DNA of 64,000 nucleotides, from contig JADCGA010000011.1 of the NCBI GenBank assembly GCA_020249265.1, forward strand, positions 62,001 to 126,000, read 5' to 3'. A program made the translations under genes and the position numbers. How positions within the stretch are numbered: the stretch's first letter is position 1; each line of letters begins with the position of its first letter. Below the pieces are notes generated by a model. The model was not told the origin of the DNA. It did not search any database and was given only the letters and a program-made list of their open reading frames with translations. Positions 52,208 to 59,887 of the stretch are shown here, one piece after another. The stretch comes from Roseomonas sp. (GTDB lineage: Bacteria; Pseudomonadota; Alphaproteobacteria; Acetobacterales; Acetobacteraceae).

Positions 52208-53584
52208 ATGACTGCGCGCGTTCTGGTGGTGGATGACAGCCTGCCCAACCGCAAGCTGCTCGAAGCCCGGCTGCAGGATGAGTATTTTGAGGTTCTGGGC
52301 GCAGCCTCGGCGGCGGAGGCCATTACGCTCGCGCAGCGCTGGTCACCGGATATCATCCTTTTGGATGTGCTGATGCCTGTGATGGATGGGTTTGAGGCCT
52401 GCCGGCGCCTGAAGGCCCAGCCGGCCACGGCGCATATCCCCGTGGTGATGGTGACGTCACTCAATGACCAAAGTGAACGGGTGCGCGGCCTTGATGCCGG
52501 GGCGGATGATTTCCTGGTCAAGCCGGTGGATCAGGCAACGCTTTTCGCGCGGCTGCGCGCGCTGTTGCGGGTGAAGCAGGTGCTGGATGCCTGGCGCCTT
52601 CGCGCGGAGACCGTGCGCGATCTGGGCTTTGAACCGCCAAGCGCGCCGCCCGAGGAATTTGAGGGTGCCAAGGTGCTGCTGCTTTCGGATAATGTGGCTG
52701 AGGCTGCGGCACTTTCCGGCGCGCTGGCCGCCGATGGCATGGCGCTTGAGCAATTCCGGGATGAGAAGACGGTTTGGGCCAGGTTGCAGGACCCGAAGGC
52801 GCATTACGATCTTGTGTTGACCTCTCTCCCCATGCCGGAAGGTGATCCGCTGCGCCTTGCGTCACGCTTGCGCGCAGAAGCCGAGACGCGCGATTTGCCG
52901 CTGATGCTGATTGCGGATGATGAACAACGTGATCTGGTGCTGCGCGCCTTTGAATTGGGCGCATCCGATCACGTGCTGCGCCCGATCAATGAGGAGGAGT
53001 TGCGCGCGCGCGTGCGCAATCAGGTGCGCCGCCGGCGTTATCAGCTCAGGCTGCGGGCGGAATTTGATCGCTCACTTGAATTGGCGGTGACCGATGGGCT
53101 GACGGGCCTGCGCAATCGCCGTTATGTCTTTCGCCATCTGGAATCCCTGCTGCGCGCCGGCACCGCGTGTGGTGTGCTGATGATTGATGTGGATCGCTTC
53201 AAGCCGCTCAATGATTATTATGGCCATGCGGCGGGCGATGCTGCCTTGCGCGAAGTGGCGGCGCGGCTGCGTGAGCATGTGCGCGCTTCCGATATTGTCG
53301 CGCGCTATGGCGGAGAGGAATTCCTGGTGGTGATGTCCGGCGCCGGTGCTGAGGAGACCGCTGTTATTGCCGAAAGGCTCCGCGTTGCTATTGGTGACCG
53401 GCCGATTGATCTTGGCCAGGCCAAGCTGCCGGTCACGGTGAGTATCGGCAGTGCCTTGGCCGGCAATATGACGGAAGCCGAAGCGCTGATCGCAGCCGCG
53501 GATGTGGCAATGTATCGTGCGAAAGCGCTGGGCAGAAACCGCGTGGAAGCGGCGACAGCGGCGGATTTGCGCCTGCCGAAATAG
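52208..53584 (+). CDS. pleD: PleD-type response regulator diguanylate cyclase (REC-REC-GGDEF)
   Basis: This 458-residue enzyme makes cyclic di-GMP. The first receiver (1-120) has phosphoacceptor Asp53 and Lys105. The second receiver (~155-280) has lost the acceptor Asp (VLTSLPMP) and probably serves dimerisation. The GGDEF domain (~295-455) has the active site GGEEF at 368-372 and the inhibitory RxxD site at 359-362, so product feedback is expected. In Caulobacter PleD controls the motile-to-sessile change. No partner kinase gene is adjacent. The gene is followed by a palindromic repeat cluster. Confidence 0.95.
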   Translation: MTARVLVVDDSLPNRKLLEARLQDEYFEVLGAASAAEAITLAQRWSPDIILLDVLMPVMDGFEACRRLKAQPATAHIPVVMVTSLNDQSERVRGLDAGADDFLVKPVDQATLFARLRALLRVKQVLDAWRLRAETVRDLGFEPPSAPPEEFEGAKVLLLSDNVAEAAALSGALAADGMALEQFRDEKTVWARLQDPKAHYDLVLTSLPMPEGDPLRLASRLRAEAETRDLPLMLIADDEQRDLVLRAFELGASDHVLRPINEEELRARVRNQVRRRRYQLRLRAEFDRSLELAVTDGLTGLRNRRYVFRHLESLLRAGTACGVLMIDVDRFKPLNDYYGHAAGDAALREVAARLREHVRASDIVARYGGEEFLVVMSGAGAEETAVIAERLRVAIGDRPIDLGQAKLPVTVSIGSALAGNMTEAEALIAAADVAMYRAKALGRNRVEAATAADLRLPK

Positions 53585-53602
53585 GCATGAGAAAAGCAAT
53601 AT

Positions 53603-53750
53603 GCGTTCAGATGGAATCATCTGAACGTGTGAAGATGCTCGAAAAACAACGATGTAGAGCGGGTTGCGTGAACCCATGTGAACGCAACACGCTCTAGCAG
53701 GTCGCGTTCAGATGGCACCATCTGAACGGGTGAAGATGCTCGTGAAACAA
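53603..53750. repeat. composite palindromic intergenic repeat (REP-like)
   Basis: Two 47-bp direct repeats (53603-53649 and 53704-53750) differ at five positions. Each opens with an inverted repeat built on GTTCAGATGG; the second copy is a perfect 11-bp palindrome with a two-base loop. Between them lies a larger palindrome, 53655-53696, whose 15-base arms (TAGAGCGGGTTGCGT) match at 14 positions. The symmetric layout of hairpin, large hairpin, hairpin is typical of dispersed intergenic palindromes. Both ends lie in a 224-base non-coding gap after pleD. Confidence 0.75.
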
Positions 53751-53808
53751 AGGATACCATTCAATTGCGCCCGACGGATCGTTGACGGCGCGGCGTTTTC
53801 GCTTTGCC

Positions 53809-54429
53809 TCAGTAAAGATTGGCCTTCATCCGCGCCGGTGCCGCCAGGTCATAGGCCACCGCATCCACCGCGCCCTTCTTATGGGCGGAAATCATCTGCC
53901 CCATGCTCGGTGCCTCAGCCGGGCGCGGGCGGCCGCCCCATAAGGCTGATCGCATCAGCGCTTTCGGGCATTGCATGAAGATTTCGCTGATTTTGATGAT
54001 CAGCACCGTGGCCGGTTCCTTGCCCTGCGCCAGGCAGCGCGCACGCAATTCCGGATCGGTTGAAATTGTGGCGGTGCCATGCAGCCGCAGCGTTTCATTC
54101 ACGCCGGGGATCAGGAACAGCAGCGATACCCGGTTGTCTTCCAGAATATCGCGCAGCCCATCAAGCCGGTTATTGCCCTTACGATCAGGCAGCATGACGT
54201 GGTGGTCATCCAGCGCCTGGACAAAGCCAGGCGCATCGCCGCGCGGCGTGATGTGGTTCCCCCGCGAACCCTGCGTGCCCAGCAGCACGAAGGGGCAGGC
54301 GGCAATGAAGGCGCGCGTCGGCGCATCAAGCCTATCGGTGGATTTATTCGCGGCGGTTTCCAGCACCTGATCATACAGGGCTTCGAGCGCGGCGATGGTG
54401 GTGATGGCGTGTTGGTCCATGGTGGGCAT
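53809..54429 (-). CDS. pyridoxamine 5'-phosphate oxidase-fold flavoprotein
   Basis: This is a 206-residue split-barrel FMN protein of the PPOX superfamily (MSMEG_1061-like). LDAPTRAFIAACPFVLLGTQG, the phosphate-binding NHITPRGDAPGF, the LPDRKGNNRLDGLRDIL block and VSLLFLIPGVNETLRLHG (quoted as IPGVNETLRLHG) are characteristic. It may bind FMN or F420-like cofactors and reduce small compounds. ATG 54429 is chosen because the upstream sequence contains a separate gene fragment on the other strand; GAGGGG is somewhat distant. ATG 54420 is an alternative. It is a single gene. Confidence 0.88.
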   Translation of the reverse strand: MPTMDQHAITTIAALEALYDQVLETAANKSTDRLDAPTRAFIAACPFVLLGTQGSRGNHITPRGDAPGFVQALDDHHVMLPDRKGNNRLDGLRDILEDNRVSLLFLIPGVNETLRLHGTATISTDPELRARCLAQGKEPATVLIIKISEIFMQCPKALMRSALWGGRPRPAEAPSMGQMISAHKKGAVDAVAYDLAAPARMKANLY

Positions 54430-54468
54430 CGTTGCAGAACCCCTCGCCAGAAGCAAGAAAAGCGGCAC

Positions 54469-54561
54469 ATGCCCTCGGTTGAAACGCTGGAGACCAGAAA
54501 CCGCGACGCGCTCGACTTTCACGATGTCGCCGTCTGGTCAATTCACAACCCACTCGTGGAA
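54469..54561 (+). pseudogene. fragment resembling a DUF6900-type small protein
   Basis: The frame opens at ATG 54469 and reads SVETLETRNRDALDFHDVAV followed by WSI, which resembles the core of the DUF6900 small proteins (ETLETRNSDSLDFHEVAVW type), often found near mobile elements. After WSI the sequence departs from the family and runs on into the 3' end of the LysR gene on the other strand. No ribosome site is evident. It is listed as a decayed remnant. The family match is from memory and short. Confidence 0.35.
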
Positions 54562-54643
54562 GTCCATGCCACAGGACAACGATTTGTCAATTGCCATATC
54601 GATGGTTCCTTCCATTCTATCTATATGAACTCACGAACAAGGT

Positions 54644-55531
54644 TTACCGATAGGGCCGAAACGCAGCGATCTCTTCTTTCAACCACTTGACGAATTGCTC
54701 TGTCTTACGACGACCAGGCCGCGTTACCTTTACGGCATAAAGATAGTTGCTGTGGAGAAATCCGTGAGGCGCGATCAAACGACCGGATGCTACGTCTCCC
54801 GCAACCAGATGCCATGGTACTATTGCGGCACCGAGACCACTCAACGCAGCCTCGATGGTGAGGTGATAGTGGTCAAAAACTCTGATAGCGGGGGCCATGC
54901 CCTGCCCATCCTGGCTCGTGAGGCGCGACCACTCGTGCCAGACGCGAGGGCGTGTTCGCGTTTCCAGTCGAGGTAAATTGGTAGCATCGGCTCGAAGGCG
55001 ATTCAGATCTGCGTTCGAAAGCGACGGCGCAACGATCAGTCCCAACTGCTCCTGAAATAAGACGGAGTCGCTATCCGGGATCGGATCGTCTGGCGACAAA
55101 ACCAATATCTGAACATCGACCTGGGTGCGCGGGGGGCGATCATCTGTTGCGAGACGCACGTCATAGCGCGGATATTTGGTAGCAAAGTTGTGAAGGCGCG
55201 GAATAAGCCAGCGCATGGCAAAAGTGCTTAGGCATGCCACGTCCAGAATGCTGTCGTCACCCTTCGTTACGATGCGGAGCGCCTCTTCGATCTGGTCAAA
55301 CGCGGCGGTCAGCGCGTAGCCAAACACGCGGCCTTCCGCCGTAAGTCTTGGGCGATTTCGAGCACCCTCGAAAAGCTGCGTGCCGATCAAGGCCTCAAGA
55401 TGGCTGACATGGCGACTGACCGCGCCGTGCGTCACGGCGAGTTCCTCGGCAGCTGCGGTAAGCTGGCCATGGCGGGCAGCAGCTTCAAAGGCGCGTAGCG
55501 CCGCGATTGGTATGCTCTTACGATTCTTCAT
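54644..55531 (-). CDS. LysR-family regulator, GcvA-like
   Basis: This is a LysR-type regulator of about 295 residues. The N-terminal helix-turn-helix reads LRAFEAAARHGQLTAAAEELAVTHGAVSRHV, quoted as AAEELAVTHGAVSRHV, then the dimer helix and an effector domain with CLSTFAMRWLIPRL and AALSGLGAAIVPWHL. It should control the divergent tautomerase gene 95 bases away. ATG 55531 is used; a GTG five codons earlier (55546) is also possible, and neither has a clear ribosome site. Codon use and base composition are less GC-rich than the surroundings, suggesting acquisition. Confidence 0.92.
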   Translation of the reverse strand: MKNRKSIPIAALRAFEAAARHGQLTAAAEELAVTHGAVSRHVSHLEALIGTQLFEGARNRPRLTAEGRVFGYALTAAFDQIEEALRIVTKGDDSILDVACLSTFAMRWLIPRLHNFATKYPRYDVRLATDDRPPRTQVDVQILVLSPDDPIPDSDSVLFQEQLGLIVAPSLSNADLNRLRADATNLPRLETRTRPRVWHEWSRLTSQDGQGMAPAIRVFDHYHLTIEAALSGLGAAIVPWHLVAGDVASGRLIAPHGFLHSNYLYAVKVTRPGRRKTEQFVKWLKEEIAAFRPYR

Positions 55532-55579
55532 GTGATCAGAAGTCACAATAAAATGCCCAATATGTCAATATGTTCAGCA

Positions 55580-55594
55580 TTATCATTGTGATAA
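55580..55594. promoter_or_regulatory. LysR-type operator candidate
   Basis: TTATCATTGTGATAA is a perfect six-base palindrome around TTG and fits the T-N11-A rule for LysR-type boxes. It sits between the LysR gene and the divergent tautomerase gene. A second, looser palindrome, GTGATCAGAAGTCAC, overlaps the LysR start at 55532-55546. Confidence 0.6.
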
Positions 55595-55625
55595 ACAGCG
55601 TCAGTGAAAAACAGGAGGTCGAACC

Positions 55626-56033
55626 ATGCCATTTATTAGAACCGCTTTGCCCCACGGAACTGAACCGGCTCGCAAGCAGAATATTGTCCAAGGTATTCAT
55701 GACGCCCTTGTCGAAGGCATCGGGATGCCCAAGGATGAACTGTTCAACCTCGTGACCGAGTATCGGGATGGCGAGTTCTTTTTTGACCGTAGCTTCAACG
55801 GCATTGCTCGTTCGGAGGAACTGATCGTCGTGGAGATCACCATGCGCCGAGGGAGAAGCGATGCAATGAAACGCTCCCTATACGCTGCGATTACCCGGAA
55901 CCTGGCGGCGAATGCAGCAGTGTCTCCCAAGGATGTTTTCATTTTCATGCACGAAAATGATTATTCGGACTGGAGCGTTGGAAACGGCGTATTCGCTATG
56001 GAATTGGCCCAGCAGCGCGGCACAGACGGCTGA
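55626..56033 (+). CDS. tautomerase/MIF superfamily protein
   Basis: This is a 135-residue 4-oxalocrotonate-tautomerase-like protein of the longer Tautomerase_2 type. After removal of Met1, Pro2 would be the catalytic base (MPFIRTALPHGTEPARKQ). The motif VFIFMHENDYSDWSVGNG is shared by plant-pathogen and soil-bacterial members. It probably isomerises an unsaturated oxo-acid. AGGAGG precedes the ATG. It is paired with a divergent LysR regulator, suggesting induction by its substrate. The 220 bases after it, up to the NIPSNAP gene, contain no recognisable gene. Confidence 0.9.
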   Translation: MPFIRTALPHGTEPARKQNIVQGIHDALVEGIGMPKDELFNLVTEYRDGEFFFDRSFNGIARSEELIVVEITMRRGRSDAMKRSLYAAITRNLAANAAVSPKDVFIFMHENDYSDWSVGNGVFAMELAQQRGTDG

Positions 56034-56255
56034 GCCCATCGCGTCTTGGCTGAAGGAAAGGACCATTCTTCCCTACGTAACCCGCCACGATCTCGATGGT
56101 CGGGACAGACATGGCGGCCCGACCGACCGTCATGCGCCTCGCAGGCGAAGATGGACTGGACGTGGTGAAAGAGGACTTCGTTGTGGCGCGAGGAGTGGCG
56201 CCCCGCAGCCTGCTGCGCTTAAGCTTTGGCTTCCAACACGGATAGGAACCCCGCC

Positions 56256-56594
56256 ATGATCATTGACCTCCGCATCTATACCTGCCTGCCGAATAAGGTC
56301 GCGGACTTTGTCGCGCTTTATGAAAAGGAAGGCTGGGACATCCAGAAAAAGCACCTGGGCCGCTGCTATGGCTGGTTCACGACCATCGAGGGTGAGCTCA
56401 ATACCATTGTCCATATGTGGGCCTATGAAGACCAGGCGGATCGTGAACGCCGCCGCGCCGCCATGGCGGCTGATCCCGCCTGGGCGGCCTATCTCAAGAA
56501 GGTCGCTGAGACGGGCGCGCTGGTGCAGATGCAGAACCGTATCGTCAAGCCAACTGCCTTCTTCGAAGCCTTCCAGTCCGCGCAAAAGGGCTGA
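56256..56594 (+). CDS. NIPSNAP family protein
   Basis: This is a 112-residue ferredoxin-like-fold protein of the NIPSNAP/DABB group. IIDLRIYTCLPNKVADFVALYEKEGW (quoted as IDLRIYTCLPNKVADF), the LGRCYGWFTTIEGELN strand and IVHMWAYEDQADRERRRAAM (quoted as VHMWAYEDQADRERRR) are family-typical. Functions are unclear; bacterial members appear next to catabolic genes. AGGAA lies eight bases before ATG 56256. A palindromic repeat cluster begins 27 bases after its stop. Confidence 0.9.
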   Translation: MIIDLRIYTCLPNKVADFVALYEKEGWDIQKKHLGRCYGWFTTIEGELNTIVHMWAYEDQADRERRRAAMAADPAWAAYLKKVAETGALVQMQNRIVKPTAFFEAFQSAQKG

Positions 56595-56620
56595 TGCTTA
56601 TCGCTTCGCGTCAGCGCGTC

Positions 56621-56759
56621 GCCTGATCCGCCTGAACGGATCAGGCGGAGTTTGTTTGAGCGGCTGATTCACCGCTCCGGCCTTGAGCCTCCGCGGATCA
56701 GGCAGCGTATGTTTGAGCGGCTGATTCACCGCTCCGGCCTTGAGCCTCGCGGATCAGGC
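56621..56759. repeat. hairpin plus tandem 57-bp-period palindromic repeat
   Basis: GCCTGATCCG and CGGATCAGGC (56621-56646) form a perfect 10-bp hairpin that can end the NIPSNAP transcript. Two near-identical copies of a ~50-base unit follow (56653-56703 and 56710-56759; the second lacks one C). Each contains the short inverted repeat GAGCGG...CCGCTC and ends in CGGATCAGGC, the same arm as the hairpin. The cluster fills the gap up to the convergent DUF1491 gene. Confidence 0.75.
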
Positions 56760-56760
56760 G

Positions 56761-57093
56761 CTAAACTACCCGCGCCTCAAACGGCGGCTGTAAATCTGGC
56801 GAGTCGAATTCCACCACCCAAAGGTCGGGATCACGCTGCACCTGCCGCGCGACATAGGCATCCGCGGTTTCCTGATCCACCGCGCCCGGGCCTGTCGCGC
56901 GCAGCCAGGCGGGCCGGCCCTCGGCGTCACGGATTTGGGACAGCACCTGCACGCCCCCCCGCCCGCGGAGCACGCATAGGATGCCGCCGCTATCGGGGTC
57001 CCCCTTGCGCAGCACGGCGGCGGCGCGCCCGGCCATATCGGACAGCCGGATCGCCATGGAAACCCAAATGCCGGCCTTTACTTTCGCGTCCAT
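56761..57093 (-). CDS. DUF1491 family protein
   Basis: This is a 110-residue alphaproteobacterial protein of the DUF1491 family. The conserved start KAGIWVSMAIRLSDMAGRAAAVLRKGD (quoted as KAGIWVSMAIR and AVLRKGDPDSGG), the WLRATGP segment and the C-terminal RQVQRDPDLWVVEFDSPD (quoted as RDPDLWVVEFDS) are visible. No function is known, although the gene often lies near peptidoglycan or housekeeping genes. The stop abuts the repeat cluster. It diverges from a small hypothetical gene. Confidence 0.87.
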   Translation of the reverse strand: MDAKVKAGIWVSMAIRLSDMAGRAAAVLRKGDPDSGGILCVLRGRGGVQVLSQIRDAEGRPAWLRATGPGAVDQETADAYVARQVQRDPDLWVVEFDSPDLQPPFEARVV

Positions 57094-57173
57094 GAACCTG
57101 CTTCTGCCACTTCTTGCCCCTTGCCGGAAGCCGCGCGGCGCGCCATTCAGGCGCCGGTAAAGAGGTACTGATC

Positions 57174-57386
57174 ATGGCCGACCAGAAATTGACCGAAGCG
57201 CAACGCGCCTATGAAGCCAAACGCGCCGCCAAGGCAGGCATGAGCCTGGAAAAATGGCTGACGCAGAAGGAAAAGCGCGCCGCCGCCGAAGCCAAGGCCG
57301 TGGCTGAGGCCACCAAGCCGCCTGCTGAACCAAAGAAGCCTGGCTTCCTTGGCCGCTTGCTCGAAAAGGCACAAAAGCCGCTCTGA
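57174..57386 (+). CDS. small hypothetical protein, helical, charged
   Basis: This is a 70-residue basic protein, rich in Lys, Ala and Glu, and probably a long helix: EAQRAYEAKRAAKAGMSLEKWL, quoted as AYEAKRAAKAGMSLEKWL, then an Ala/Pro linker and a final PGFLGRLLEKAQKPL helix. AGAGG lies eight bases before ATG 57174. No known family was recognised; similar short proteins occur in Acetobacteraceae genomes as uncharacterised genes. It is followed by the alpha/beta hydrolase gene on the same strand. Confidence 0.6.
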   Translation: MADQKLTEAQRAYEAKRAAKAGMSLEKWLTQKEKRAAAEAKAVAEATKPPAEPKKPGFLGRLLEKAQKPL

Positions 57387-57457
57387 AAGGGCGGGTGGGG
57401 TTGGACAGCACAGCGCCCGGCCCTAAGCTTCCAGCCGGAACGGTTTCGAACGCACGC

Positions 57458-58327
57458 ATGAGCAAGATCATCTGGCGCGCCGGGGATGGCAGCGCGGAAC
57501 TTCACCCGGCGCTCTCGCCGCTGGCGGCTTCAGCGCGCCTGGCGGAAACGCCGTGTGGGTCCGGTAGCATGGTCTGGCGCGTTTGGGGCGAAGGCGCGCC
57601 GCTGGTCCTGCTGCATGGCGGTTCCGGTTCCTGGCGGCACTGGGCGCGCAATATCGGTCCGCTTGGCGCAGGGCGCATGGTGATCACGCCAGACCTGCCC
57701 GGGCTTGGCGATAGCGCCATGCCGGAAGCTGTCTCAACGCCCGAAGGGGTGGCGGAGATTCTTGCACGCGGGCTGGATCGCATCCTACCTGCCGGCAGCT
57801 TCTATGATCTGGCGGGGTTTTCCTTTGGTGCGCTTTGTTCCGGGCATCTGGCCGCGCTTGATCAGGACCGCGTGACAAGCCTGACCATCATCGGCGCTGG
57901 CGCGCTTGGCTTTCAGCGGAGCCCGACGCAATTGGTGAAGGTGCGCGCGCTGGCCGGTGATGAACGAATCGCTTCGCATCGGCATAATCTGGCTGAATTG
58001 ATGTTCGCTGATGCCAGCAAGATTGATGATGTGGCGCTGGCCATTCAGGAAGCCTCCACACGCGGTGCGCGCTTCAAAAGCCGTGGCTTTGCCAGTACGG
58101 ATTCCCTGAAACAGGCGCTGCTGCGCGGGCGCGGGCAGCTCAATGCCATTTACGGCGAATGGGATGCGATTGTGCGGCCCAATGTGCAATGGCGGCTTGA
58201 TCTGGTGCATGGGCTGCGCCCCGGAGCGCGCGCGCATGCCATTCCCGGTGCCGGACATTGGGTAGCCTATGAAGCCGCCCACGAATTCAACGCCACGCTG
58301 CTGCGTTTTTTGACAGATCAGCAATGA
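57458..58327 (+). CDS. alpha/beta hydrolase
   Basis: This is an alpha/beta hydrolase of about 289 residues. The oxyanion segment LVLLHGGSGSWRHW, the strand-loop PDLPGLGDS, the nucleophile elbow GFSFGALCSG, and the acid and histidine in YGEWDAI and GAGHWVAYE are visible. It acts on an ester, lactone or carbon-carbon bond of unknown nature. ATG 57458 is chosen without a clear ribosome site; GTG 57395 preceded by AAAGGGCG is a real alternative. The gene overlaps the DMT exporter gene by 4 bases. Confidence 0.87.
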   Translation: MSKIIWRAGDGSAELHPALSPLAASARLAETPCGSGSMVWRVWGEGAPLVLLHGGSGSWRHWARNIGPLGAGRMVITPDLPGLGDSAMPEAVSTPEGVAEILARGLDRILPAGSFYDLAGFSFGALCSGHLAALDQDRVTSLTIIGAGALGFQRSPTQLVKVRALAGDERIASHRHNLAELMFADASKIDDVALAIQEASTRGARFKSRGFASTDSLKQALLRGRGQLNAIYGEWDAIVRPNVQWRLDLVHGLRPGARAHAIPGAGHWVAYEAAHEFNATLLRFLTDQQ

Positions 58328-59199
58328 ACCAGGCTTCTGCGGCACCTCGAAAGGCGGTGCTGCGCGGCATGGGGTTCATTGCTGTATCAGGCCTGTTGTT
58401 CACGCTGCTGAATACCATCATGCGGCAGCTTACGCATGAACTTGACCCCTTCCAGGTGCAATTCCTGCGCTACCTGATGGGGCTTGTGGTGATGCTGCCC
58501 TTCATGCTGCGGAGCGGCTTGATGGCCTGGATGCCGCATAATCTGCGCGGGCAGATTTGGCGCGGTTTGGTGCATACGCTAGGCCTCATGCTTTGGTTCA
58601 TTGCCTTACCGAATGTGGCGATGGCCGATATGACCGCCATGGGCTTTACCGGGCCGATATTCATCATGGCGGGGGCAGTGTTGTTCTTGGGTGAGCCGAT
58701 GATTCGCGCGCGCTGGATTGCCGCCGGCATCGGCTTTATCGGCGTGCTGATTGTGGTTGCCCCAGGCCTACGGGGCGATGGCGGCTATTGGAATCTGGTG
58801 ATGCTGGCAAGCACGCCCTTATTCGCCGCATCCTTCCTGATCACCAAGGCGCTGACGCGCCATGACAAGCCAGAGGTGATTGTGGCTTGGCAATCCATCA
58901 TGGTGGCGCTGTTTACGCTGCCCTTTGCACTCGCGGTCTGGGCCTGGCCTACCACCGAGCAATGGGGCTGGTTTGTGCTGACAGGGATTCTCGGCAGTCT
59001 TGGTCATTGGTTTCTGACGGAAGCCTTCCGCATTGCCGATATGTCAGCGATCCAGCCGGTGAAGTTTCTCGATCTGATCTGGGCCAGCCTGATGGGGTGG
59101 TTGATCTTCAGCGAGGAACCGGCGCTGACAACCTATGCCGGCGCGCTGGTCATTTTCCTGGCCACAACCTGGATTGCACGGCGCGAAGCACGGCGCTGA
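58324..59199 (+). CDS. DMT superfamily transporter (EamA, ten-helix)
   Basis: This is a 291-residue inner-membrane protein with ten hydrophobic helices arranged as two EamA repeats. The repeat 1 landmarks are FTLLNTIMRQL and LPNVAMADMTAMGFTGPIF (quoted as MADMTAMGFTGPIF), and repeat 2 ends in AGALVIFLATTWIARREARR (quoted as AGALVIFLATTW). Such proteins export metabolites such as amino acids or nucleosides. It starts inside the hydrolase stop (ATGA overlap), so both may concern the same compound. It converges with the DnaJ-domain gene, whose stop lies one base away. Confidence 0.9.
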   Translation: MNQASAAPRKAVLRGMGFIAVSGLLFTLLNTIMRQLTHELDPFQVQFLRYLMGLVVMLPFMLRSGLMAWMPHNLRGQIWRGLVHTLGLMLWFIALPNVAMADMTAMGFTGPIFIMAGAVLFLGEPMIRARWIAAGIGFIGVLIVVAPGLRGDGGYWNLVMLASTPLFAASFLITKALTRHDKPEVIVAWQSIMVALFTLPFALAVWAWPTTEQWGWFVLTGILGSLGHWFLTEAFRIADMSAIQPVKFLDLIWASLMGWLIFSEEPALTTYAGALVIFLATTWIARREARR

Positions 59200-59200
59200 A

Positions 59201-59887
59201 TCAGCCCAGCAACAAATCCCGCGCCGCATTGATGCGCGCCGCCAACCACGCGCTGCCACCCTGATCGGGATGCGCCGTTTTCATCAGGCGCCGATGCGCA
59301 GCGCGGATCGCATCCTCATCCGCGCCTTCCTTCAAACCAAGGATATCAAGCGCTTCTTCCCGTGTTATCGCAGCGCTGCGCGGTTCGGCGGCGGGCTCAC
59401 TGCGCCAATCAGGATGGGCGCGATCCAGCCAGGCTTCCAGCAGCGCCACGGAATCAATATCCGCGATTTGGCATTCTTCCAGCAGCAATAGAAGCTCCGG
59501 CAGGTTCAGCGCTGCCAGATCGCGCCCGGCGAATTGCCCAGCCTTCACACTGCCCGTCATGCGCCCGCTATCATGGTCAAGCGTCATGTTCAGGAAGGCG
59601 GTTTCAACGCTATTCGCCGCGCCGGTTTGCGGTGCTGGCCCGCCAAAGCGCTTATTGGTGCGCCAGCGCTGCGCCCATTGCAGCAGCAGCGGCAGAAAGA
59701 AGGCCAGCGCGAAAATCGCCTGCTGCCCGCGCGCCGTGAAAAGCCCAAGCAGCAACAGCACAGCGCCAATGGAAGCCAGCATCACCGCGCCGAATTGCCT
59801 GACGCGTGCAACCGGCGCATTGGCGAAAGCGCGCAGCAGCAGGAAAAGCAGAAACAGCGCAATGGCGCCAAGCGCAAGCCAGGTCAT
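59201..59887 (-). CDS. membrane-anchored DnaJ-domain protein
   Basis: This is a 228-residue protein with two N-terminal hydrophobic helices (residues ~2-20 and ~35-70) and a C-terminal J domain of about 60 residues, starting ITREEALDILGL and containing the HPD motif in KTAHPDQGG. This TIM14/DjlA-like layout places a J domain at the cytoplasmic membrane face to stimulate DnaK locally. It overlaps the VWA protein gene by 4 bases and shares an operon with it. The client is unknown. Confidence 0.88.
   Translation of the reverse strand: MTWLALGAIALFLLFLLLRAFANAPVARVRQFGAVMLASIGAVLLLLGLFTARGQQAIFALAFFLPLLLQWAQRWRTNKRFGGPAPQTGAANSVETAFLNMTLDHDSGRMTGSVKAGQFAGRDLAALNLPELLLLLEECQIADIDSVALLEAWLDRAHPDWRSEPAAEPRSAAITREEALDILGLKEGADEDAIRAAHRRLMKTAHPDQGGSAWLAARINAARDLLLG

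Noticed and set aside
53603-53750. CRISPR array
   Set aside because: There are only two repeat copies, each internally palindromic, separated by another palindrome instead of spacers, and no cas genes are present.
56652-57095. Plus-strand open frame of 147 codons across the tandem repeat
   Set aside because: It is made of the repeat units and then the antisense of the DUF1491 gene; no ribosome site or family.
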